A DNA stretch of 64,000 nt from Phragmitibacter flavus (GTDB lineage: Bacteria > Verrucomicrobiota > Verrucomicrobiia > Verrucomicrobiales > Verrucomicrobiaceae). Below the pieces are notes generated by a model. That model was not told the DNA's origin. It saw only the letters and a program-made list of their open reading frames with translations, and made no database searches. Of this stretch, positions 23,494 through 31,835 are shown in pieces; the stretch's first letter is position 1; each line of letters starts with the position of its first letter. The DNA is taken from assembly GCF_005780165.1 (NCBI RefSeq), contig NZ_VAUV01000002.1, positions 1 through 64,000 on the forward strand. Reading direction: 5' to 3'. The position numbers and the translations under genes are program-made.

Positions 23494-26220
23494 TTAGGAG
23501 TTGATGGCTGGATGGAGTTGCTGGTAGATGCGAGGGGCGGTGAAAGGGAGGTCGGTGAAACGAACTTGGGTGGCGTTTGCCAGGGCGTTGGCGAGGGCGG
23601 GCGCGATGGGGTTGACGGGGCTTTCGCTCATGGGTTTGGCTCCCATGGGGCCGATGCGGTCGTAGGTTTTGGCAAAGTAGATTTCGCTGCGTGGGATGTC
23701 GGCGAAGGAGGGGATGCGGTTGTTGCGGAAGGTGGGGTTGGTGATCTGGCCGTCGGCGTTGGTGATCATGTGTTCCATGAGGGTCCAGCCGATGCCCTGG
23801 GCAATGCCGCCTTCGACCTGGCCGGTGCACTGCATGGGGTTCATGACGGTGCCGGCGTCGGCGGCGTGGACGCTGTGGAGGATGCGGATTTCGCCGGTGA
23901 TGCGGTGGACGGCGATGCGGAAGCCCTGGACGTTGAAGGAGACGCTGCGGGGGGCGGCGTAGGCGCGGCGGGTGGCGTTGAGTTTGTGTCCGTCGGCGGT
24001 GGCGCGGGTGAGGAGGTCGGTGAGAGGGAGGATGGAGCCGTCGGGGTAGGTGATGGTGTTGTCGGTGAGCTGGCAGGTCTCGGGGGGGACGTTGCGGTAG
24101 CTGGCGGCGAGGTGGAGGAGCTGGTTTTTGAGGATGGTGGCGGAGGCGAGGATGGCACCGCCGCCGACGAGGGTGCCGGTGCTGGCGAAGGTGCCGGAGT
24201 CGTAGGGGGCTTTGTCGGTGTCGGCGTTGACGAGATGGATTTTATCGACGGTGCAGCCGAGGACGGTGGCGGCGATTTGACGGTGGACGGTGATGGTGCC
24301 GTTGCCGAATTCGGCGGAGCCGATGGCGAGGTGGTAGTGGCCGTTGGGGAGGAGATCGATGCGGGCTTCGGAGCGGTGTTCGGTGGGCGGGCCGCAGTCG
24401 AGCATGCTGATGGCGAGGCCGGAGCCTTCGAGCCAGTGGTCGCCTTCGGGTTTCGGTTGGCCGCGTCCGCTGTTGAGGGCGGATTGGGTGAGGTCGATGC
24501 ATTCGGCGAGACCGTAGCTGGCGATTTCGAGGTCGCTGGGGCCGCCCCAGATACTGAGGAGGGTGTCGCCGGGACGGATGATGTTTTTGCGTCGGAGTTC
24601 GACGGGATCGATGCCGATCTGGGTGGCGAGGGCGTCCATGGCGGACTCCATGGCGAAGGAGGTTTGGGTGATGCCGTAACCGCGGAAGGCCCCGGCGGGG
24701 ACGTTGTTGGTGTAGACCGAGTAGGCGCCGGCTTTTTTGTTGGGGCAGCGGTAGAGGGCGATGGATTCGTTGAGGGAGTGGCCCATGACTTCGCCGCCGT
24801 GGTTGCCATAAGCGCCGGTGTTGGTGACGACGCGGAACTGGATGGCGGTGAGGGTGCCGTCGTTTTTGGCGCCGAGTTTAACGGTGACTTTGAAGGGGTG
24901 GCGGGTGACGGCGGAGGTGTATTCTTCGGTGCGGGTGAACTCCCATTTCACGGGGCGGCCGAGGTCGAGGGTGGCCATTGTGCAGAGGTCTTCGGTGAGG
25001 AGTTCCTGTTTGGCTCCGAAGCCGCCGCCGACGCGGTCGGTGTAGACGTGGATGTTGTCGGGGTAAAGTTCGAAGAGGTAGGCGAGTTTGGCTTTGGTGA
25101 GGTAGGGGGTTTGGGTGCTGGTGCGGACGTGGAGCCGGCCTTCGTGGTCGAGGGAGGTGATGGAGATGTGGGTTTCGAGCTGGGCGTGTTGCTGGCGGTG
25201 GGTGGTGAAGGTGTTTTCGTAAATGTGGTCGGCCTGGGCGAAGCCGGTTTCCACGCTGCCGTTTTCGCCGTGGATTTCGCGGAGGATGTTTTGTTCGGGT
25301 CGGCTGATGCGCGAGGTGGCGTTTTTGCCGGTGTGGAGAATGGGGGCGCCTTCGAGCATGGCTTGTTCGGGGTCGAAGACGGCGGGGAGGATTTGGTAGT
25401 CGACTTCGAGGAGGCGGCAGGCGGCTTCAGCGGCGGCTTCGGTTTCAGCGACAACGGCGGCGATGCGTTGACCGGCGAAGCGGACGACGTTGTCGAGGAT
25501 GTAGGTGTCGTCGGGGTCGACGTGGTAGTCGTCGTGGGTGGCGGTGGTGTAGAGTTTGCGGGGGACGTCTTCCCAAGTGTAGATGGCGTGGACGCCGGGG
25601 ACGGCGAGGGCTTTGGTTTTGTCGATGGAGAGGATGTTGGCGTGGGCGTGGGGGGAGCGAAGCACCTTCAAATAGAGGAGGCCTTCGAGGTGGAAGTCGG
25701 CGGTGTAGCGGGCCTGGCCGGTGACGATGGATTGACCGAGGGGGTTGCCGAGGCTGAGGCCGGCGCTTTTGCCGGGGGTGTCGGTTTCGATATGGGAGAT
25801 GTTGTTGATGGCGTCTTCGATGGCGCGGTAGCCGGTGCAGCGGCAGAGGTTGCCTTTGAGGGCGCGGGGGAGGTTTTGTTTTTGTTCGTCGGTGAGGGTG
25901 CAGGCGGTCATGAGCATGCCGGCGGTGCAGAAGCCGCATTGGTAGCCCTGGGCGGCCAGGAATTGTTGTTGGATGGGGTGGAGATTTCCCTCTTTGGCGA
26001 GGCCTTCGATGGTGGTGATGTGTTTGTCGGCGGCGCGTTGGGCGGGGTAGAGGCAGCTGTGGACGGGTTGGCCGTTGACGTGGACGGTGCAGGCTCCGCA
26101 GTCACCGCCGTCGCAGCCTTTTTTGGGTCCATACCAGGAGAGGTCGCGCAGGAAAGTGCGCAGGCACTGGCCGGGGCGGGGGTCCGCGGTGGTGGGCTGG
26201 TCGTTGATGGTGAGGTTCAT
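23494..26220 (-). CDS. Xanthine dehydrogenase, fused Fe-S and molybdopterin subunits
   Basis: The 908-residue protein joins two parts that are often separate. Residues 1-150 form the two-[2Fe-2S] domain, with GCDGGDCGACTVHVNGQPVHSC and CGFCTAGM plus CRCTGY. From about 160 comes the molybdopterin domain, with GGGFGAKQE, AFRGYGITQ, VEGGIAQGIGW and GAKPMSESPVNPIAPALANA, which holds the catalytic Glu. No flavin domain is present; that is on the separate gene at 18905. It oxidises hypoxanthine and xanthine to urate. The permease gene follows 7 bp downstream, and a LysR gene lies 215 bp upstream on the same strand; I see no promoter with confidence in that gap. Confidence 0.95.
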   Translation of the reverse strand: MNLTINDQPTTADPRPGQCLRTFLRDLSWYGPKKGCDGGDCGACTVHVNGQPVHSCLYPAQRAADKHITTIEGLAKEGNLHPIQQQFLAAQGYQCGFCTAGMLMTACTLTDEQKQNLPRALKGNLCRCTGYRAIEDAINNISHIETDTPGKSAGLSLGNPLGQSIVTGQARYTADFHLEGLLYLKVLRSPHAHANILSIDKTKALAVPGVHAIYTWEDVPRKLYTTATHDDYHVDPDDTYILDNVVRFAGQRIAAVVAETEAAAEAACRLLEVDYQILPAVFDPEQAMLEGAPILHTGKNATSRISRPEQNILREIHGENGSVETGFAQADHIYENTFTTHRQQHAQLETHISITSLDHEGRLHVRTSTQTPYLTKAKLAYLFELYPDNIHVYTDRVGGGFGAKQELLTEDLCTMATLDLGRPVKWEFTRTEEYTSAVTRHPFKVTVKLGAKNDGTLTAIQFRVVTNTGAYGNHGGEVMGHSLNESIALYRCPNKKAGAYSVYTNNVPAGAFRGYGITQTSFAMESAMDALATQIGIDPVELRRKNIIRPGDTLLSIWGGPSDLEIASYGLAECIDLTQSALNSGRGQPKPEGDHWLEGSGLAISMLDCGPPTEHRSEARIDLLPNGHYHLAIGSAEFGNGTITVHRQIAATVLGCTVDKIHLVNADTDKAPYDSGTFASTGTLVGGGAILASATILKNQLLHLAASYRNVPPETCQLTDNTITYPDGSILPLTDLLTRATADGHKLNATRRAYAAPRSVSFNVQGFRIAVHRITGEIRILHSVHAADAGTVMNPMQCTGQVEGGIAQGIGWTLMEHMITNADGQITNPTFRNNRIPSFADIPRSEIYFAKTYDRIGPMGAKPMSESPVNPIAPALANALANATQVRFTDLPFTAPRIYQQLHPAINS

Positions 26221-26435
26221 GACGTGGCGTGGGCTGACAAAAGTTGGCGGGGGTCAATGTGAGATTAGGAACATCATCCAGCATTGGGCATGCCTTAGTC
26301 ATGGAGTAAAATTATTGGCCTGGGGTCGATGGCGGACAGGGGTTCGGGATTCATCCAGTTCTCAAGCATCGAGTGTGCCCCTTTCGCCTGGGGATTGGGG
26401 GGAATGTCTACGCCAAAAGTGGTAGGCATCCGTGG

Positions 26436-27332
26436 TTATCCGCGTCGTGGTCGGGCTGATGGCAAGGGATGTTGTTTCACCATTTGCAGCATCGCCTTGG
26501 CGGCATGAGAAAGGTAGGTGCCTTGCAGCCAGGCGAGACCAATATGCCAGGCGATGCTGGGGCTGGTGAGTTCGATCACGGCGACGTTGGTGGCATCGTG
26601 AACCACCGACATCGGCAACAATGCCACGCCCATGCCGCTGTCGACCAATCCGGTGATCAACTGCGTGTGGCTGCTGCGGCCCGCTACGAGTGGAGTGAAG
26701 CCGGCTGCCTGGCACGCGGTGTGGATGAGATCGTTCAAGCCGTAACCATCGGGAAAAAGGATGAAGGATTCTTCTCGAAGTTCGTCGAGCTTGACCTGCT
26801 TGCGCTGTGACCATGACGATTCCAGTTGGGTCACCAGCATCAGTCGATCGCGGGAGAGCGGCACGGAATTGAAGCGCGAGGGGTCCACTGGTAGAAGCAA
26901 AGTGCCGAGATCCAGTTCAGCGTTGGTGAGTGCGAGTTCGGTGGGTTTGGAGGCCAGTTCGTGAAGGTGCAGTTCGATTCCGGGATAACGCGATTTGAAG
27001 CGTTTGATCAATGGCACAAACATGGTGCCGCCGAGGGGCGGGATGCCGAGACGAAGCTCGCCTTTTTCGAGGTCTGCCATGTCGGACAAAGCGGTGCGCA
27101 AGCGGGCGCTTTCACCGAGAAGGGTCAGGGCGTGGGTGTAGAGGATATTCCCGGCGTCGGTGAGGGTCACCTCGCGGTGGTCGCGGGTGAGCAATCGGTG
27201 TCCGAGATCGTCTTCGAGTTGTTTGATGACCCGGCTGATGGAGGGCTGCGTCAGATGCACACTTCGACTCGCGGCGGTGAAACCTCCGAGCTTCACCACT
27301 TCGACGAAAACCCTCAAAGCGCGCAGATCCAT
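26436..27332 (-). CDS. LysR family transcriptional regulator
   Basis: The 298-residue protein starts with the LysR winged helix (MDLRALRVFVEVVKLGGFTA, TQPSISRVIKQLEDDLGHRLL) and continues with the periplasmic-binding-like effector domain of CbnR/CynR type (GELRLGIPPLGGTMFVPLI). I chose the ATG at 27332; 11 upstream residues are unlike the family. It is directly upstream of the xanthine dehydrogenase-permease operon on the same strand and 74 bp from the divergent response-regulator gene. Control of purine genes is a likely but unproven role. Confidence 0.9.
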   Translation of the reverse strand: MDLRALRVFVEVVKLGGFTAASRSVHLTQPSISRVIKQLEDDLGHRLLTRDHREVTLTDAGNILYTHALTLLGESARLRTALSDMADLEKGELRLGIPPLGGTMFVPLIKRFKSRYPGIELHLHELASKPTELALTNAELDLGTLLLPVDPSRFNSVPLSRDRLMLVTQLESSWSQRKQVKLDELREESFILFPDGYGLNDLIHTACQAAGFTPLVAGRSSHTQLITGLVDSGMGVALLPMSVVHDATNVAVIELTSPSIAWHIGLAWLQGTYLSHAAKAMLQMVKQHPLPSARPRRG

Positions 27333-27406
27333 GGATTCGTTTTTTGCATGGAAAGCATGCAGCATTCCAATTTTTCAAATGATTGCCTGATCTTACTATT
27401 TGGACC

Positions 27407-28153
27407 ATGGTTACCCTATCAACCGATGGATCGCGACAGAGCCGCCAGGAAAATGCGTTTACCCATTCGCATGCCGTTCCTCCAGCAAAGGCGGGGGGAT
27501 TGGTTTGCGTGGTGGATCACCAGCAGGCGCGACGTTTGCAGATGGAGCGAAATTTGCGCGATGCCGGGTATCGCGTTTTGGGATTTGGTTCGGGTCGGGA
27601 TTTTTTGTCGATGCTGCCATGCTCGTTGCCGGCTTGTGTGATTCTCGCGCTTGAACTGCCAGACATGACGGGTCTTGAGGTGCAGCTGGCGATGAAGGCT
27701 GGTGACCGTGGAGAGAAGGTGGTGTTTGTCGCTGAGCAGGGGACACTGGTTTCCTGTGTGCAGGCCATGAAGGCGGGGGCGGTGGATTTTTTTGCGTGGC
27801 CGGTGATGCCCGAGTTGCTTCTGCAGGCAGTGGAGATTGCACTGGCGCGTTCGGGATCGTGGTGGCGCAAGCGATCAAGCCAGTCGACGGCGCGGGCGCG
27901 CATGGATTCGCTGACGCGGCGTGAGGTGGAAGTGTTGAGGTTGATGATTCGCGGTCGGCTGAATCGTCAAATCGCGGAGACGCTTGGAACGGCGGAGGCA
28001 ACCATCAAAATTCACCGTCGTCATATCATGGAAAAACTCGAAGTGAGGTCGTTGCCGGAGGTGGTGATCATCGCGCAGACGTCGGGGATGATTCCGCAGC
28101 CGTTGTCGGAGGCCATGAGAAGAGAGGACCGGAAAGTGGCGATGAGTTCATAG
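27407..28153 (+). CDS. LuxR-type response regulator with degenerate receiver
   Basis: The 248-residue protein has a FixJ-like layout: receiver domain at about 28-145 and LuxR helix-turn-helix at 168-232 (LTRREVEVLRLMIRGRLNRQIAETLG). The receiver lacks its key residues. Where the phospho-acceptor Asp is expected it reads VILALELPDMTGLE, with Ala; the acidic pair reads VVDHQQ; the Thr/Ser position reads FVAEQGT; and the Lys position reads DFFAWP. It should not be phosphorylated. No histidine kinase is nearby. The ATG at 27407 is preferred to a TTG eight codons upstream. Confidence 0.88.
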   Translation: MVTLSTDGSRQSRQENAFTHSHAVPPAKAGGLVCVVDHQQARRLQMERNLRDAGYRVLGFGSGRDFLSMLPCSLPACVILALELPDMTGLEVQLAMKAGDRGEKVVFVAEQGTLVSCVQAMKAGAVDFFAWPVMPELLLQAVEIALARSGSWWRKRSSQSTARARMDSLTRREVEVLRLMIRGRLNRQIAETLGTAEATIKIHRRHIMEKLEVRSLPEVVIIAQTSGMIPQPLSEAMRREDRKVAMSS

Positions 28154-28266
28154 GAAGCAGGCGTCGAGTGACTCGATTTGAGGTTTGTAGGGAACATGGA
28201 GAGCGGGGGATGGAGAGGCGGGGATGCTGGTTTGATCAGTGGCAGAGTGGCCAACCAATCTAGTTA

Positions 28267-28280
28267 TGCGACGCGTCGCA
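28267..28280. promoter_or_regulatory. Perfect palindrome TGCGACGCGTCGCA
   Basis: A 14-bp perfect palindrome lies 48 bp upstream of the GCAA-N5-TTGC site and 114 bp after the response-regulator stop codon. There is no run of T beside it, so it is not an ordinary terminator. It may be a protein binding site. Confidence 0.3.
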
Positions 28281-28314
28281 GTCGGATATGTCTGATTGAC
28301 TGACGAAATTAAAC

Positions 28315-28327
28315 GCAATTAAATTGC
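28315..28327. promoter_or_regulatory. Candidate metalloregulator operator, site 1 (GCAA-N5-TTGC)
   Basis: GCAATT-A-AATTGC is a perfect 13-bp palindrome 64 bp upstream of the bL31 type B start codon. A TTGACT that could serve as a -35 element begins at 28338. The same 13-bp layout recurs at 28369, 33659, 33718 and 37404, all upstream of genes that are typical of zinc limitation. Zur is the natural candidate protein; this is inference. Confidence 0.6.
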
Positions 28328-28368
28328 AATATAAGAATTGACTTTTGCGGGGTTGGTTTGAATTTGTT

Positions 28369-28381
28369 GCAAGCTACATGC
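28369..28381. promoter_or_regulatory. Candidate metalloregulator operator, site 2 (GCAA-N5-ATGC)
   Basis: GCAA-GCTAC-ATGC lies 54 bp downstream of site 1 and ends 10 bp before the bL31 start codon. It differs from the perfect dyad by one base of the right arm. The pair spacing resembles that of the two sites at 33659 and 33718 (59 bp). Confidence 0.45.
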
Positions 28382-28391
28382 GTTTACAATC

Positions 28392-28679
28392 ATGAAAAAA
28401 GACATCCATCCTGTAAGTTATCCGGTTGTATTCATCGACATCACCTGCGGGGCTCGATTCGTCACGCGTTCGACGATGAAAAGCGACAAAGTTGAGTTGA
28501 TCGACGGGGTGGAGCATTTTGTGCATGCCATCAGTGTTTCTGCGGAGTCGCATCCGTTCTACACGGGCAAAAGCACGTTCGTTGATACGGAGGGGCGGAT
28601 TGACAAATTCACCAAACGTTTTGGTGACAGTGCATTGCGTCGTGCGGGCAAACCCAAGTTGGAAAAGCTGGGCAGCTGA
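28392..28679 (+). CDS. rpmE2: Ribosomal protein bL31, type B
   Basis: The 95-residue protein is the type B form of bL31: MKKDIHPVSYPVVFIDITCG, then the inserted stretch VDTEGRIDKFTKRFG. It lacks the CxxC zinc motif of type A; a single Cys remains in ITCGARF. Type B forms replace the zinc-binding form under zinc shortage and are usual members of Zur regulons, freeing zinc from ribosomes. It opens a five-gene operon and is preceded by two candidate operators. Confidence 0.93.
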   Translation: MKKDIHPVSYPVVFIDITCGARFVTRSTMKSDKVELIDGVEHFVHAISVSAESHPFYTGKSTFVDTEGRIDKFTKRFGDSALRRAGKPKLEKLGS

Positions 28680-28792
28680 TGCATCGAGCGGTTTCCCGGA
28701 GGATCAATTTTGTTCCAGTGCCTTTGTTTTGAATGCATGGGGAATCTCTGCATCACGGTCAGTCTGAGTTCGCTTTGGGAGCAATACTTGAT

Positions 28793-29932
28793 ATGAAAAT
28801 CACGCTCATCACCGGCTTTCTTGGAGCGGGGAAGACGACATTTTTGAAGCGTCTGTTGCGTGAACAGGCTTTGGCGAACCGGTTTGGGGTGATCGTGAAT
28901 GACCTGAGCGAGTTGGAGGTGGATGGTGAATTGTTGCGCATCGGGCATGCGGTGTCTGAAGAGGCGGGGACGCTGGTGAGTTTGTTTGATGGGTCCATTT
29001 CCGGGGAGCGTCGCGCGGATTTCTCCCAGGCACTTGCAAGCATGCGCGAAGCGAAGATGGAGCATGTGCTGGTGGAAACTTCTGGCGGTTCGCATCCGCA
29101 AGCGGTGATTGACGAGCTGCTTTCCTGCCGTGGTGCCACGCTGCATGCCGTGGCGACGCTGGTGGATGCGCGTGCGTTGTTGCACGATTATGACGGGGGC
29201 GTGGGACTGATCCGTCAGCTTGCCGACAACGAGCAAAACGATCTGCGCACGGCGGAAAACCTGCTGGCGGATCAACTTCGCGCGGCCAGTGTCATCATTG
29301 TGACCAAGCTGGACATGGTGCCGGAAGATGCGTTGCCGATGATTTTTCGAACGCTGCAAGTCTTGAATCCCGGGGCACAACTGGCAGCCTGCGCCTATGG
29401 ACGTCTGGATGCGTCGGTATTGCTGGATGCACCGCCGTATTCACGCAACGAGGCGACGCCGTCGTCCGCCATGGCGAAGTTTCATGACATTGGTTCCACG
29501 GTGATTCGCGATTCACGACCGCTTCATCCGCAACGCTTTTTTGAGCAGTATCAGCAACGACTTGGGCTGGGGCTGTTCCGTAGCAAAGGTTTCATCTGGC
29601 TGGCGAGCAGACCGGACCAGGTGCTTCTCTGGAATCAGGCGGGAGGTGCAATGGGGTTGGAATTTCTCGGGATCTGGCGGGCGCACATTCTTGCGACGGA
29701 CGGTCGTTTGTTGCCGGAAGAAATCGCCCATTTGCAAGAGAAACTCGCAGGTGCGCATCCATTGTTCGGGGACCGGGGGTGTGAGATTACGCTGATCGGA
29801 CAAGCGCGTGACCGGGAGATTTTTGCCAGGGAGATGGAGGCGTGTTTCTGCACGGAAGATGAAATTGAAGACTGGCAACGGGGGCGGGAATTCGTTGATC
29901 CGTGGCCCAAAAATCTGCGCAAGCTGGATTGA
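28793..29932 (+). CDS. COG0523 GTPase lacking the CxCC motif
   Basis: The 379-residue protein is a CobW-like GTPase: Walker A GFLGAGKTTF near residue 8, the ETSGGSHP motif, IIVTKLD for guanine binding, and a C-terminal CobW_C-like domain with FRSKGFIWLASRPDQVLLW. At the place of the metal-binding GCxCC it reads EEAGTLVSLFDGSIS, with no Cys. Family members in zinc-responsive operons are zinc chaperones or insertases. I chose the ATG at 28793. It lies 113 bp after bL31 and 35 bp before the oxidoreductase gene. Confidence 0.88.
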   Translation: MKITLITGFLGAGKTTFLKRLLREQALANRFGVIVNDLSELEVDGELLRIGHAVSEEAGTLVSLFDGSISGERRADFSQALASMREAKMEHVLVETSGGSHPQAVIDELLSCRGATLHAVATLVDARALLHDYDGGVGLIRQLADNEQNDLRTAENLLADQLRAASVIIVTKLDMVPEDALPMIFRTLQVLNPGAQLAACAYGRLDASVLLDAPPYSRNEATPSSAMAKFHDIGSTVIRDSRPLHPQRFFEQYQQRLGLGLFRSKGFIWLASRPDQVLLWNQAGGAMGLEFLGIWRAHILATDGRLLPEEIAHLQEKLAGAHPLFGDRGCEITLIGQARDREIFAREMEACFCTEDEIEDWQRGREFVDPWPKNLRKLD

Positions 29933-29967
29933 TCAGGGGTGGAGCTTTGTTGGAATTTTTTTATTTT

Positions 29968-31155
29968 ATGGATCAGACCAAAACACTGGAGGTTGTCATT
30001 GTCGGCGCAGGTGCGGCGGGTTTGGGATGCGCGGTGGCGTTGAGGGATTGTGGGGTGAAGAAGCTGTTGGTGCTGGAGCGGGATGGCGTGGGAAGTTCGT
30101 TTCGAAAGTGGCCCAAACAAATGCGTTTGATCACGCCGAGTTTTTACAGCAATCCGTTTAAACAAACGGATCTGAATGCGATCACGCCGCAATCGTCGCT
30201 GGCGGATTTTGTTCACAAGGAGCATCCTAGTGGGGAGGATTACGCCAACTATCTGCGGGCATGCGTGGGGCATTATCAGGTGCCGGTGGAGGTGGGCGTT
30301 GAAGTGTTGGCGTTGACCCCGCATCGGCAGGGGTGGAGTTTGATGACGAATCGGGGGGAGTTGCAGGCACGGTTTGTGATCTGGGCGGCGGGTGAGTTCA
30401 GCCAGCCCCATGATGGTGGCATTCGCGGTGGCGAGCATTGCCTTCACAATTCGCAGGTTAAAGACTGGAGCAAGCTGGAGGGGGACACGTTTACTTTGGT
30501 AGGTGGTTATGAGAGCGGCATCGATGCGGCCATTCATCTCGCGTGGCGGGGCAAACAGGTGAATGTGTTGAGCAGGGGCGAGCCTTGGCATGACGATGAT
30601 CCTGATCCGAGCCGCAGCCTGAGTCCTTTCACGCGGGACCGGTTGCGCGAGGCGTTGGAAGATGCACCGGGGACCATCCGCTTTTACAAGAATGCGGTGA
30701 TTACGGAAGTGCGGCACGATCATGGCGGATGGCGTTTGCTGGATGATGCGGGCAATGTCTTTGATTCAGTCACGCAGCCGATTCTCTGCACCGGGTTTCA
30801 CAAGGCGCTGGCACCGGTGAAACATCTGTTTGCGGAGCATGACGGGCAGATGGTGTTTAGTGAAGACGCGGATGAAAGCACCTTGCATGAGGGGTTGTTT
30901 TACAGTGGTCCTTCGCTGAGCCACCGGCAGAGTTTGTTTTGTTTTATCTACAAATTCCGCTCGCGGTTTGGCATCATTGCCCGTGCCATCGCGGAGCGTT
31001 TGGGCCTGCCTTGGGAGGAGCCTCTTCAGGCTTGGCGCGAGCATGGGTTCATGGTGGATGACCTGAGTTGCTGCACGGACTGCCAATGTGCGGTGAACGG
31101 AGAAAATGACGAGATTGCGGAGGCGGTGGAATTTGCCGGAGCGGGAGAGAAATGA
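29968..31155 (+). CDS. FAD-dependent pyridine nucleotide oxidoreductase
   Basis: The 395-residue protein has an N-terminal FAD site (VVIVGAGAAGLGCAVALRD), the FxxxxxK-type stretch SSFRKWPKQMRLITPSFYS seen in flavin monooxygenases, and a NAD(P)-like motif TFTLVGGYESGIDAAIHLA. Near the C-terminus it carries DDLSCCTDCQCAVNGE, a cluster of four Cys that could bind metal. The substrate is not apparent. The last codon overlaps the start of the next gene (ATGA), so translation is coupled within the bL31 operon. Confidence 0.82.
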   Translation: MDQTKTLEVVIVGAGAAGLGCAVALRDCGVKKLLVLERDGVGSSFRKWPKQMRLITPSFYSNPFKQTDLNAITPQSSLADFVHKEHPSGEDYANYLRACVGHYQVPVEVGVEVLALTPHRQGWSLMTNRGELQARFVIWAAGEFSQPHDGGIRGGEHCLHNSQVKDWSKLEGDTFTLVGGYESGIDAAIHLAWRGKQVNVLSRGEPWHDDDPDPSRSLSPFTRDRLREALEDAPGTIRFYKNAVITEVRHDHGGWRLLDDAGNVFDSVTQPILCTGFHKALAPVKHLFAEHDGQMVFSEDADESTLHEGLFYSGPSLSHRQSLFCFIYKFRSRFGIIARAIAERLGLPWEEPLQAWREHGFMVDDLSCCTDCQCAVNGENDEIAEAVEFAGAGEK

Positions 31156-31835
31156 GCGAGATGGTGGCGAATGATCGTGAGGTGGCGCGACTGTTTCACC
31201 GGTTGAGCGATCTGGAGGATTGTCTTTATCTGCAACTCTATTACTGGGGAAGGGATGTGATGCACGCGCACGGGAACCAGTTGGTGACGCATGGGTTTGA
31301 GCGAATCGCGAAGAAGACGAAGGAGGGCACCAGTCGTTACCGGATCGAACTGGGGGATGGATTGATTGAGCTGCACGGCTGGTGTTTGGGCTGGTATCGT
31401 GAAGGTCAGCCAGGATTTGTGTTTGTGCGTGGCCGGCATCGTTTGTTCCTTTGGGATTCGCCAGCGCCACCGCAGCCGGAGTGTGTTGCCAGGGAGAGTC
31501 TGCGTGCTCCGGTGTCTGCGGAGGACTGGTCGTTGCTGGCGTCAATGATGCAGAACTTTGTCCATTGGATGCTGGGCTACGAAAGCTGGGTGGAGGCGCA
31601 GCATGGTGGTGGCTACCGTTCGAGCATTTTTCGTGAGTATGACAAGCTGCCCAATGCCATGCACTGGCTACCCCCTGAGGTGCAGCGCGAATGGTTGGAG
31701 TTGTTTCTTCACAATCCGCTGACGGTGCCTGCGGCGAGGCGTTTCTTGCGGGACAAAATGCGGAGGGTTGTTGAACCGGCGAGGATCGGTTGCGGCTGGA
31801 ACTCCGGCAGTTCCAGATTGACCAAACATTCATGA
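31152..31835 (+). CDS. Conserved-looking protein of unknown function in the bL31/FeoB-like operon
   Basis: I do not recognise this 227-residue protein. It is probably cytoplasmic: there is no signal peptide or membrane helix. It is rich in Trp, Tyr and His (DVMHAHGNQLVTHGFERI, ELHGWCLGWYREGQPGFVFV) and ends in a basic segment. It overlaps both neighbours by 4 bp, which implies a tight functional tie to the oxidoreductase and the FeoB-like transporter. A role as a membrane-associated or binding partner of either is only a guess. Confidence 0.75.
   Translation: MSEMVANDREVARLFHRLSDLEDCLYLQLYYWGRDVMHAHGNQLVTHGFERIAKKTKEGTSRYRIELGDGLIELHGWCLGWYREGQPGFVFVRGRHRLFLWDSPAPPQPECVARESLRAPVSAEDWSLLASMMQNFVHWMLGYESWVEAQHGGGYRSSIFREYDKLPNAMHWLPPEVQREWLELFLHNPLTVPAARRFLRDKMRRVVEPARIGCGWNSGSSRLTKHS

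Noticed and set aside
23374-26262. 962-residue plus-strand open frame opposite xanthine dehydrogenase
   Set aside because: Same low-complexity GVAD-rich composition; the minus-strand protein is certain. The frame at 21945-23477 opposite the permease is rejected for the same reason.
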